From the NCBI GenBank assembly GCA_021163565.1, contig JAGGTT010000047.1, forward strand, positions 1 through 6,031: a stretch of 6,031 nt of DNA. The letters run 5' to 3'. This DNA is from Candidatus Tharpella sp. Its GTDB lineage: Bacteria > Desulfobacterota > Anaeroferrophillalia > Anaeroferrophillales > Tharpellaceae. The notes beneath the pieces were generated by a model. It saw only the letters and a program-made list of their open reading frames with translations. It was not told where the DNA came from and made no database searches. Shown piece after piece: positions 1 to 5,594 of the stretch. A program made the position numbers and the translations under genes. How positions within the stretch are numbered: position 1 is the stretch's first letter; every line of letters starts with the position of its first letter.

Positions 1-158
1 ACTTCGAACTCAACAGCCTGACCATCATTCAATGTTGCGTACCCGCCGTTCGCTTGAATTTCTGAATGATGTACAAATAGATCTTTACTACCATCTTCTG
101 GAGTAATAAAACCGAAACCCTTATCTGCATTAAACCACTTTACCGTACCCTTACTCAT
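1..158 (-). CDS. CspA-family cold-shock protein, 3' part cut by window edge
   Basis: A small single-domain nucleic-acid-binding protein (cold-shock domain, OB fold) that binds single-stranded RNA/DNA and acts as an RNA chaperone in the cytoplasm. The first 52 residues are visible, of about 65-70 expected for the family. They start [18 protein letters not shown], which includes RNP1 (KGFGFI, residues 13-18), and continue with the RNP2-like DLFVHH (residues 26-31). The ATG at 158 has a clear GGAG (165-168) with 6-nt spacing, and the sequence aligns with CspA from the first residues, so the start is well supported. The C-terminal strand lies beyond the window. The 5' leader holds an inverted repeat (193-224), and group II intron debris lies about 90 bp upstream. 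Family assignment is firm. Which csp paralogue it is, and whether it is cold-induced, cannot be told. Confidence 0.95.
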   Translation of the reverse strand, partial: MSKGTVKWFNADKGFGFITPEDGSKDLFVHHSEIQANGGYATLNDGQAVEFE

Positions 159-192
159 ACTATGCTCCGTATCATATAGTGAAGAAAAGAAT

Positions 193-224
193 TCTGTTTT
201 TGCTATCACCATTACGAAAACAGA
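193..224 (-). promoter_or_regulatory. Inverted repeat in the csp upstream leader
   Basis: TCTGTTTT (193-200) and AAAACAGA (217-224) are perfect 8-bp inverted arms around a 16-nt loop, located 35-66 nt upstream of the csp start codon. Cold-shock mRNAs often carry structured leaders, so this could be an RNA stem-loop. It could also be an operator, since no convincing promoter was found between it and the intron fragment. The arms are A/T-rich and weak; function is inferred. Confidence 0.3.
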
Positions 225-248
225 TTTTGAATTTAGTTGTGCACACCA

Positions 249-319
249 GGTAGCCGGGGGCGGTTATCTGCCCCGAGCCCCCTAAGAACCGTGCGTGACA
301 GTTTCCCGTCACACGGCTC
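249..319 (-). mobile_element. Group II intron 3' end: domains V and VI, orphan fragment
   Basis: Read on the minus strand, 319-286 is a 34-nt domain V. It has the AGC catalytic triad at domain positions 2-4, a lower stem, the two-base CG bulge at positions 25-26, an upper stem closed by G-C, and a GAAA tetraloop. A 3-nt linker leads into domain VI (282-249), a GC-rich hairpin in which the A at 251 is bulged between a GU-closed helix and two G-C pairs, as expected of the branch-point adenosine. The usual CTACCCGAY-type intron end is not seen: CTACC is followed by TGGTGTGC. On the 5' side there is no room for an intron-encoded reverse transcriptase before the antitoxin stop at 463, and no 5' consensus (GUGYG) was recognised. 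I read it as a truncated remnant lying in the csp upstream region, in the same orientation as csp. The domain V call is strong; the truncation is inferred. Confidence 0.85.
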
Positions 320-352
320 AAGCATCCAGTAAGGCAAACCCTCAAAGAAATA

Positions 353-361
353 GGGGACAGG
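353..361. repeat. GGGGnCAGG intergenic motif, copy 1
   Basis: GGGGACAGG, inside AATAGGGGACAGGCCACG, sits between the intron fragment and the attC-like hairpin. Similar short motifs occur at 1129-1137 and 1148-1156 in the same orientation. From memory, such motifs are common next to REP-associated (Y1/IS200-like) transposases in Desulfobacterota, but no transposase is present here. It may mark the junction where the intron sequence was cut. Confidence 0.35.
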
Positions 362-376
362 CCACGATTTATTTTT

Positions 377-457
377 TAACTTTTCCACTTGCCGGGCCGG
401 GGTGTTTGAGCAAACTACGGGCGGCTATTCCCGGTCAAGTGCATGTTTTGGTTAGCC
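377..457 (-). other. attC-like imperfect hairpin after the antitoxin gene
   Basis: On the minus strand the antitoxin stop (465-463) is followed by GGCTAAC (457-451). Then comes an arm CACTTGACCGGG (441-430) matched by CCCGGCAAGTG (396-386): eleven paired positions with one extrahelical A. An outer TAAC (454-451) pairs with GTTA (380-377). A recombination-type core (AAC...GTT) outside imperfect inner arms with an unpaired base, placed directly after a gene stop, is the layout of an integron attC site. Toxin-antitoxin pairs with their own promoter are common integron cassettes. Against this: core boxes match RYYYAAC/GTTRRRY only partly, spacers are unequal (9 and 5 nt), and no integrase or second attC is visible. 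A transcription hairpin or other palindromic repeat is the alternative. Confidence 0.35.
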
Positions 458-462
458 CATTC

Positions 463-759
463 TTATGATGCTTTCAAGATTTCCATACTTTTTAAAATAC
501 TTCTTTTATCCACTAATTGATCTGTGACAAACTTGTGGACAATACTTGATAAAAGAGTTTGATAGGGCAGCCCCTCAATATCAGCTTTCCGTTTGAGTTG
601 TTCGAGGTCATTAGTTTTTAGCCGCAAGCTTATACTTTTCTTTTCGTTCGCTTTATCAATGATGGCCTCAACCCGGGATTTTTCTTTGGCACTCACTGGT
701 TTGTACTGTGAAACATTATCTTCAATTTCTTGTTCGTATTTATCTAATTTTGGATTCAT
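463..759 (-). CDS. CopG/ribbon-helix-helix-type antitoxin of a BrnT-like toxin system
   Basis: A 98-residue protein expected to neutralise the adjacent toxin and repress the operon. An N-terminal KLDKYEQEIED stretch and an acidic/basic linker (residues 1-40) are followed by a ribbon-helix-helix-like segment. This has a strand KSISLRLK (41-48), a helix NDLEQLKRKADIEG (50-63), and a turn plus second helix with the family-typical PYQTLLSSIVHKFVT (65-79). The ATG at 759 lies 4 nt after the toxin stop. GAGG (770-767), inside the toxin's last codons, serves as ribosome binding site with 7-nt spacing, so the genes are translationally coupled. The frame is intact although the toxin is not, consistent with loss of the toxic activity being tolerated. 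The family is recognised by pattern; the exact Pfam name is not asserted. Confidence 0.8.
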   Translation of the reverse strand: MNPKLDKYEQEIEDNVSQYKPVSAKEKSRVEAIIDKANEKKSISLRLKTNDLEQLKRKADIEGLPYQTLLSSIVHKFVTDQLVDKRSILKSMEILKAS

Positions 760-763
760 AGTC

Positions 764-1020
764 TTACCTCATGTATTTTTTGTGAAGTTTTCTGCTTGGG
801 AATGCAGTCTTAAGGATAATGTTTGACTGCTCGTCAATTATGAAAGGAACTGAGTAGATATAATTATTTATTTTACGACGAAAATTTGCTGATTAGATCG
901 TGATGGGTTTTCTAAGATATCAAGATATTCTTTCCTAAGAATAATCTCTGAAATTTCTTCGAACGAGATGTCCCTTTTGTTTTGTAGTTGTTGATTTTTA
1001 TCATCATCCCATATTATCAT
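764..1020 (-). pseudogene. BrnT-like toxin gene, frameshifted
   Basis: Read from the ATG at 1020 the frame gives MIIWDDDKNQQLQNKRDISF, then EEISEIILRKEYLDILE and NQQIFVVK, and stops at TAA 870-868 after 50 codons. Shifting by one base at the A-run 874-871 restores a family-like continuation, INNYIYSVPFIID, then ILKTAFPSRKLHKKYMR, with a stop at 766-764, exactly where the antitoxin's ribosome binding site lies. The joined product would be 85 residues, a normal BrnT-like toxin length. The pattern WDxxKN...ISFEE...(Y)LDILE...QIFVVK...PF...LKTxFPSRK is the one I know from these small RNase-type toxins. One A deleted from a run of five explains the break. It is either a real inactivation, programmed slippage on a short A-run, or a sequencing error. 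A purine-rich AGAGAG lies upstream of the ATG. Confidence 0.75.
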
Positions 1021-1049
1021 AACTTTCAACTCTCTCTGAATATTCTCTA

Positions 1050-1085
1050 CATATACATTGTATATGCATCTATGGTCGAAGTCAA
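1050..1085 (-). promoter_or_regulatory. Toxin-antitoxin promoter with operator palindrome
   Basis: On the minus strand, TTGACT (1085-1080) and TACAAT (1062-1057) are separated by exactly 17 bp, a near-consensus sigma70 promoter. The -10 box lies inside a perfect inverted repeat: CATATACA (1050-1057) and TGTATATG (1059-1066) around one base. The start point would be about 1050, giving a roughly 30-nt leader to the toxin ATG. Binding of the ribbon-helix-helix antitoxin to this repeat would block polymerase, the usual autoregulation of such operons. Promoter and palindrome are seen directly; the binding protein is inferred. Confidence 0.8.
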
Positions 1086-1128
1086 TCGAAATTTCGTCCT
1101 TATCCTGAGCTCAAATAATGTAGTAATT

Positions 1129-1156
1129 GGGGCCAGGGAATAGTTGAGGGGTCAGG
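1129..1156. repeat. GGGGnCAGG motif, two tandem copies
   Basis: GGGGCCAGG (1129-1137) and GGGGTCAGG (1148-1156) are direct repeats 19 bp apart, in the same orientation as the copy at 353. They lie between the pabB end and the toxin-antitoxin promoter, so the three copies bracket the module. This is probably debris of REP-like or transposon-end elements. The 1086-1217 stretch holds nothing else I recognise, and no terminator hairpin with a T-run follows pabB. Confidence 0.35.
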
Positions 1157-1217
1157 CTTGACAAATGGGTATTTAAGAGGTTTTGCTGTGAGAGAGATGG
1201 TTGAAATCTGAAAAATG

Positions 1218-2666
1218 CTATGCCGTTATTAAGGCTTTACGGAAGGCAGCGGCTTTGGTGTGGGTTTCCTGATATTCATCGTCGGGGTCGGAGTCGGCGA
1301 CGATGCCGCCGCCGACCTGGAAATAGAGGTGATTGTCGCAGGCGATGGCGGTGCGGATGGCAATATTAAAATCAAGATCACCGGAGAAATCGAAGTAGCC
1401 GATGGAGCCGGTGTAGACGCCCCGACAGGAGGGTTCGAGTTCGTCGATAATCTCCATTGAGCGGAGTTTCGGAGCACCGGTAATCGAGCCTCCGGGAAAA
1501 GAGTTGCGCAGGCAGTCGCTGCTGCTCATTCCCGGCCGGATTTTTCCGGAGACAGTAGAAACCATGTGATGGACATTGGCATAACTTTCAAGGATCTGCA
1601 TCTCCGGTACATGGACCGAGCCGTATTCTGCGACCCGGCCCAAATCATTTCTCTCAAGATCGACAATCATTATATGTTCAGCCCGGTCTTTGGGGCTGGC
1701 TAAAAGTTCCCGGCCAAGATTTTCATCTTCTTCTTCAGTTTTGCCGCGCGGCCGAGTACCCTTGATCGGGCGGGTCTCGATATAGTTTTCCTTGATGAGG
1801 AGATAGCGCTCCGGAGAATTACTCATGATTGCATGCTTTCCGGTCTCAATGTAAGCTCCGAACGGGGTCGGACTCAGGTTACGGAAGTGGAGATAGAATT
1901 TACGACTGTCGCTGGTGAAAGGGGTGGTGAAACGTTGTGAAAGATTGACCTGATAGATATCTCCGGCAGCAATATATTCGAGGATTTTATTGATTGCCGT
2001 TTTATATTTACTGTAGCTGAAATTGGACTGCAGCTGGTCGCCGTCGGCAGCGGTAATGCTGTAATTTTCGGAGCGCTCCGGATTTTCCGGGCTGGCGGTT
2101 GTTTGCAAATCATTCCGGCGGGCGGTGGTGACTACCTGCCGGAGCTCTTCGAGGCGCTGCCGGGCCCGCTGCCGGGCCGCAGCGGAATCATTTTTTTCCG
2201 GTAAACCGCTGGCCAGGATCCAGGTTGTATCCGTCTGATGATCGATGGCGATAAGCGCATCGTAAGCACCAAAAAAGGCATCCGGCATCTTAAGATCATT
2301 ATCGGTGGTCTGGGCAAAATCTTCAACCTGATGTCCAAGTTCATAGCCTAAATAGCCGATGAGACCGTTTTCAAAGGGGAGAAAGTCACTCTCTTTGGGG
2401 CGAAAAAGCTGTTTCTGGAGTTGGTCGAGATAAGGGAAGAAGGGTTGGTTCAGTTCTCTGGTTGCACCGTTTAAGCAGTTCTCTTCAGTGATCTGCAGAC
2501 CGTGGGCGCGGATTCTTAAAAAAGGGTCAGCTGCCAGGAACGAGAAACGTCCCAGATTCTTACTGTCAATATTGGCATCAAGCCAGGCCGGAGTCGGTTT
2601 TTTCGCAAGCTCGCAAAACAGGGCTCCGGTTGATGGCGGGTTATCTACGGTTTCAATTAACAGCAT
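1218..2666 (-). CDS. pabB: Aminodeoxychorismate synthase component I (PabB)
   Basis: With the PabA glutaminase subunit it converts chorismate and glutamine to 4-amino-4-deoxychorismate, the precursor of p-aminobenzoate and folate, in the cytoplasm. Length is 482 residues (E. coli about 453). The N-terminal anthranilate-synthase-I-type domain spans about 1-150, with a GLIGYLGYELG motif at 101-111. The chorismate-binding domain (about 215-480) shows PIKGTRPRG (300-308), DLERNDLGRV (336-345), SFPGGSITGAPK (389-400) and GGGIVADSDP (452-461). The lysine K302 in PIKGT, where TrpE has alanine, is the known marker of PabB over anthranilate synthase. A variable, low-complexity linker lies at about 155-210. 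The only in-frame start is ATG 2666; no strong Shine-Dalgarno precedes it, so expression may depend on readthrough from lnt, 49 nt upstream. No pabA or pabC is in the window and no lyase domain is fused. Confidence 0.93.
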   Translation of the reverse strand: MLLIETVDNPPSTGALFCELAKKPTPAWLDANIDSKNLGRFSFLAADPFLRIRAHGLQITEENCLNGATRELNQPFFPYLDQLQKQLFRPKESDFLPFENGLIGYLGYELGHQVEDFAQTTDNDLKMPDAFFGAYDALIAIDHQTDTTWILASGLPEKNDSAAARQRARQRLEELRQVVTTARRNDLQTTASPENPERSENYSITAADGDQLQSNFSYSKYKTAINKILEYIAAGDIYQVNLSQRFTTPFTSDSRKFYLHFRNLSPTPFGAYIETGKHAIMSNSPERYLLIKENYIETRPIKGTRPRGKTEEEDENLGRELLASPKDRAEHIMIVDLERNDLGRVAEYGSVHVPEMQILESYANVHHMVSTVSGKIRPGMSSSDCLRNSFPGGSITGAPKLRSMEIIDELEPSCRGVYTGSIGYFDFSGDLDFNIAIRTAIACDNHLYFQVGGGIVADSDPDDEYQETHTKAAAFRKALITA

Positions 2667-2715
2667 GGCGCGGCATACTAGACGAAAGTTCAGCCGAGGT
2701 CAAGAAGTGATGGGC

Positions 2716-4326
2716 CTAAGTACGGTAGCCGGATCGGCGGTAAAAAATAAAGGCTGAGGTCAGGAGCAGGTAGAGTCCGGCAAGATACGTCGGCAGGAAC
2801 CGGTGGCGGGCGAAAAAGGTTGGTGGCTGGTGTCGGCAGGTAATTTCAGCAAACAGGATGCCCTCCTGATTGAGGGGCAGATACTGTTCGATTTTGCCGG
2901 CAGGATTGATTATGGCCGAGATGCCGGTGTTCGCGCAGCGAACTATGGTGCAGTTATTTTCTATAGCCCGTAAGCGGATGTTGGCCAGATGCTGTCGCGG
3001 CCCGGGAGAGTCTCCGAACCAGGCATCGTTGGTCAGGTTGATGAGCAGGTTGGCTCCGGCGGCAAAAAAAGCGGCGCTGAAAGCGGGGAAAACCCCTTCA
3101 AAACATACCGATGGAGCAATTTTTAACTGTTTAAGGTTGAAGTTTAGGATTTCATCTCCCGGAGAGTAGCTGAGGCCGGGAACGATCTTGCTGATAAAAG
3201 GAAAAAGCGATGCCATTGGGGTGAATTCACCGTAAGGAACCAGTTTTATCTTGTTATAGATCTGGAGTCGTTGTCCGGGAGAGATCAGAAAAATCGAGTT
3301 GAACAGGGTTTTTTGAGATCCATTCTCCTGCCGGATCAGGCGCGGGCTGCCGAGCATTAAACTCACCTTATTATCCGTAACAAACCGGTGCAGACGGTTA
3401 AATATCTCAGGTTCATTTTCAAGTAGAAGCGGCAGGGCGGCTTCCGGCCAGATGATAAGATCGGGGTTGTCAGCCAGACTTCTGCGACTTAACAAAAGCA
3501 TCTTTTCGATAATTTTATCCCGGTTTTCCGGGCGCCATTTCTCTTTCTGCAGAATATTGGGTTGAATTACTGCGATCCGGTTCCGGCAGGACTCGGGGTC
3601 AGCCGGGTTTGTGATTTGAGATTTAAGAATTGAAACATTGTCGCTGCCACTCCCGATCAGGGCCAGGCCGATGAGCGGCATGAGTAGCAGGCCGCAGTAG
3701 AGCATTGCCGCTCGCAGATTTTTTCGGAACAGAGCCCGGCCGGTCAGGTAGATAGCCAGGTTGCCGAAAATGACCAAGCTGGAAAGCAGGCGCACTCCGC
3801 CGAGTGGCAGGAGCCAATTGCTAAATTGATTGTCAATCTGGGTCAGACCCAGCGGGTGCCAGGGAAAACCGCCGAGAAACCAGCCGCGGAAATCCTCAAG
3901 CAGGAGCCAGATGGCGGCCCCGGCCAGGGTTGAAATTATCTTTCCGTAAGCTGATTCCAGGGCGTTTTGCTGGTTTAGGTAGTGCCAGAGGCCGCAGAAA
4001 ATTGCAACATAGAGGCTCATGTAGAGAGCCAGCAGGGCCATGACCAGAATGACAACTACGGTTGGCAGGCTGGTAAAATTGGCGATTGAATTAGTGATCC
4101 AGTAGAGCTCGATGTAGAAGAAGAAAAAACCGCTCAAGAGCCCGAGGCCTGCGGCTGTGCGCGGTGACTGGCAGGCTGTGGCTCCGGCCAGCAGCGGGAT
4201 CAGAGCTATGAAAGCCAGAGGCGAGCTGTAATTGTTGAGTTGAAAACTCAGGTAGAGAAGTACGGCACTGAGGGCGGCTGCGGCAAAAGCGGTTGTCGGG
4301 GAGAGTTCGAAACGGGAGTGATTCAC
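2716..4326 (-). CDS. lnt: Apolipoprotein N-acyltransferase (Lnt)
   Basis: A membrane enzyme that transfers an acyl chain from phospholipid to the N-terminal cysteine of apolipoproteins, the last step of lipoprotein maturation at the inner membrane. From GTG 4326 the protein has 536 residues (E. coli 512). Several N-terminal membrane segments (about 12-225) precede a periplasmic nitrilase-like domain, then a last membrane helix (TYLAGLYLLLTSAFIFY). The catalytic triad is present: E295 in WPEA, K359 in YNKIKLVPYGEF, C408 in VCFEG. The NLTNDAWFG motif is also seen. Start choice: an in-frame ATG at 4440 would add 38 very basic residues, overlap corC by 110 bp and also lacks a ribosome binding site. 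GTG 4326 lies 4 nt after the corC stop and places the first hydrophobic segment normally, so coupling with corC is likely. The family call is certain; the start is moderately certain. Confidence 0.93.
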   Translation of the reverse strand: MNHSRFELSPTTAFAAAALSAVLLYLSFQLNNYSSPLAFIALIPLLAGATACQSPRTAAGLGLLSGFFFFYIELYWITNSIANFTSLPTVVVILVMALLALYMSLYVAIFCGLWHYLNQQNALESAYGKIISTLAGAAIWLLLEDFRGWFLGGFPWHPLGLTQIDNQFSNWLLPLGGVRLLSSLVIFGNLAIYLTGRALFRKNLRAAMLYCGLLLMPLIGLALIGSGSDNVSILKSQITNPADPESCRNRIAVIQPNILQKEKWRPENRDKIIEKMLLLSRRSLADNPDLIIWPEAALPLLLENEPEIFNRLHRFVTDNKVSLMLGSPRLIRQENGSQKTLFNSIFLISPGQRLQIYNKIKLVPYGEFTPMASLFPFISKIVPGLSYSPGDEILNFNLKQLKIAPSVCFEGVFPAFSAAFFAAGANLLINLTNDAWFGDSPGPRQHLANIRLRAIENNCTIVRCANTGISAIINPAGKIEQYLPLNQEGILFAEITCRHQPPTFFARHRFLPTYLAGLYLLLTSAFIFYRRSGYRT

Positions 4327-4330
4327 GGTT

Positions 4331-5284
4331 TCAGCGGTTATCCGGTGAATTTTGATCTTGTAGTATTTCTGCCTCCATTTGCGGCCCGCCGGCCGAGGTC
4401 TCCGGTATTGACTCTTTCTCCCCGGAGCCAGAGATTTCATGGTCGGATTCGGTCATTAATTGCAGCCGTACCTTTTTAACCCGCCGTTTGTCCGCGGCGG
4501 CAACGGCTAGAGAGAGGTTCTTGTAGGTGAAGCTCTCGCCGGTCTGCGGGATGCTGCCGCTTAAAAATACGGCCAGGCCGCCGACACTCTCGAATTTGCC
4601 CCGGTGCTCTATCTCAATATCGAACAGTTCTTCGATCTCTTCGATTTCAGTTTTGCCGCTCACCAGATAGCTGCCGTCATCAAGCTTTTCGATCAGTTGT
4701 TCACTGGTTTCGACAGGTAGATTTTCTTCATAAATCTTGCCGATAATTTCCTCTACCAGGTCACTGATGGTGACCAGCCCGGAGGTGCCGCCATATTCAT
4801 CAACGGCGACCGCGATATGGATACCTTTGGTTCTGAACTCCTCCAGCAGATCGCTGACCTTTTTGGTTTCCGGAACAAAGTAGACCGGCCGCATAATCTC
4901 CCGCAGGCGGAGTCGGTCTAAATCCGTCCCCAGATGTTGAAGGATATCCTTGGCGTGGAGAATACCGATGACCTGATCGAGATTATCATGAAACACAGGA
5001 TAGCGGGAGAAACCTTTGTCGGTGATGATCGTAATGGCTTCATTGAGAGTGGCGGCGGCCGAGATCGCCGCAAACTCCGTGCGGGGAACCATGACTTCCT
5101 GGACCTGGATCTGTTTGAGCTGAATAACGCTGCTCAACATCTCATGGGTGTCATCTGCGATCACCCCGGTCTCACCGCTGGCATTAATTATCTCAAAAAG
5201 CTCTTCTTCTGTCGGAGGGCTTTCCTGCTCCCCCTGAAACAGTCCCAGGAAACGGTCAAAAACGCCTCTCTCTTTCTCGCTCAA
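4331..5284 (-). CDS. corC: CorC/YbeX-type protein: two CBS domains plus CorC_HlyC domain
   Basis: A cytoplasmic CBS-domain protein of the HlyC/CorC family; E. coli YbeX/CorC has been linked to Mg2+/Co2+ efflux and ribosome metabolism, so the exact role is unsettled. Length is 317 residues, with no membrane segment. Order: N-terminal segment with ELFEIINASGETGVI (about 28-42), the EVMVPRTE motif (63-70) opening CBS1 (about 63-120), CBS2 (about 127-183) with GGTSGLVTISDLVEEIIG (165-182), and the CorC_HlyC domain (about 198-277) with SYLVSGKTEIEE. The last 40 residues are acidic and look disordered. The start codon is TTG at 5284, chosen because GGAG (5297-5294) lies 9 nt upstream and MSEKERGVFDRF-like starts fit the family. 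lnt follows after 4 nt, matching the conserved ybeX-lnt pairing of proteobacteria. This is the first gene of the visible minus-strand cluster. Confidence 0.9.
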   Translation of the reverse strand: MSEKERGVFDRFLGLFQGEQESPPTEEELFEIINASGETGVIADDTHEMLSSVIQLKQIQVQEVMVPRTEFAAISAAATLNEAITIITDKGFSRYPVFHDNLDQVIGILHAKDILQHLGTDLDRLRLREIMRPVYFVPETKKVSDLLEEFRTKGIHIAVAVDEYGGTSGLVTISDLVEEIIGKIYEENLPVETSEQLIEKLDDGSYLVSGKTEIEEIEELFDIEIEHRGKFESVGGLAVFLSGSIPQTGESFTYKNLSLAVAAADKRRVKKVRLQLMTESDHEISGSGEKESIPETSAGGPQMEAEILQDQNSPDNR

Positions 5285-5310
5285 TTAAGTTTTCTCCATT
5301 ACTTACAAAT

Positions 5311-5341
5311 GTTATCAGGGAGTGTTAACACTGCTCGTCAA
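5311..5341 (-). promoter_or_regulatory. Possible corC-lnt-pabB promoter with 12-bp palindrome
   Basis: On the minus strand TTGACG (5341-5336) and GATAAC (5316-5311) are 19 bp apart, a plausible but suboptimal sigma70 promoter with a leader of about 20 nt before the corC TTG. Between the two boxes is the perfect palindrome AGTGTTAACACT (5321-5332), positioned as an operator would be. The boxes are imperfect and the regulator is unknown. Confidence 0.4.
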
Positions 5342-5441
5342 ATTGAGCCGGAACCTGAATTTCAGGGCAGGTTTTTTAAGAAATCAGACTCTATTCGGTG
5401 AGTGACGAATTCGGGGATGTCGAATTTTACGACAATAGAAC

Positions 5442-5469
5442 TTGTTTTTCAGTATAAGTCAAGTATAAT
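5442..5469 (+). promoter_or_regulatory. Plus-strand promoter upstream of the terminator
   Basis: TTGTTT (5442-5447) and a perfect TATAAT (5464-5469) are 16 bp apart. Transcription would start near 5476. The -10 region is a tandem near-repeat: AGTATAAGTCA (5451-5461) followed by AGTATAATCA (5462-5471). The nearest downstream gene is the glycosyltransferase at 5595, but a terminator intervenes. Confidence 0.55.
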
Positions 5470-5497
5470 CAGAGTGAAAGTTGGCTAAATTCAGGCC

Positions 5498-5526
5498 CGG
5501 CAGGATTTAAGCTTGCCGTTTTTTTT
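5498..5526 (+). terminator. Rho-independent terminator
   Basis: CGGCAGG (5498-5504) pairs with CTTGCCG (5512-5518), including one G-U pair, around a 7-nt loop, and is followed by eight T residues (5519-5526). It works only on the plus strand, as no T-run exists on the other side. No plus-strand gene ends here: the only plus-strand transcript that could reach it starts from the promoter at 5442-5469. It therefore either ends a roughly 50-nt RNA or attenuates the glycosyltransferase transcript. Confidence 0.75.
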
Positions 5527-5542
5527 GTGAAAATGGTATATA
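5513..5542 (+). promoter_or_regulatory. Possible second promoter for the glycosyltransferase gene
   Basis: TTGCCG (5513-5518) and TATATA (5537-5542) are 18 bp apart, with TGG directly before the -10 box forming an extended -10. Starting near 5549 it would give a terminator-free leader of about 46 nt to the gene at 5595. The match is partial and the T-rich context makes chance likely. Confidence 0.3.
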
Positions 5543-5594
5543 AATTAATTCCTTTTACATCTTACCTGTAATGTTTGCGTGAGAGAGGTAGTCT

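Noticed and set aside
593..826. 77-residue plus-strand open frame with a hydrophobic N-terminus
   Set aside because: It lies antisense to the antitoxin and the toxin 3' end, whose frames are supported by family pattern and operon signals. The hydrophobicity is a by-product of the opposite strand.
1218..2666. Anthranilate synthase component I (TrpE) as the identity of the chorismate-binding protein
   Set aside because: The active-site stretch reads PIKGT rather than PIAGT, the marker lysine of PabB, and no trp genes are adjacent.
2488..2757. 89-residue plus-strand open frame across the pabB start and lnt end
   Set aside because: It overlaps both genes in antisense, is low in complexity and resembles no family I know.
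5350..5377. AACCTG...CAGGTT hairpin followed by a T-run on the plus strand, with a nested CCTGAA/TTCAGG repeat
   Set aside because: The stem is short and no plus-strand gene or promoter is visible upstream, so a terminator call is not supported.
4934..5401. 155-residue plus-strand open frame antisense to the corC start
   Set aside because: It is the complement of well-supported CBS-domain coding sequence, runs into the corC promoter region and shows no recognisable domain or ribosome binding site.
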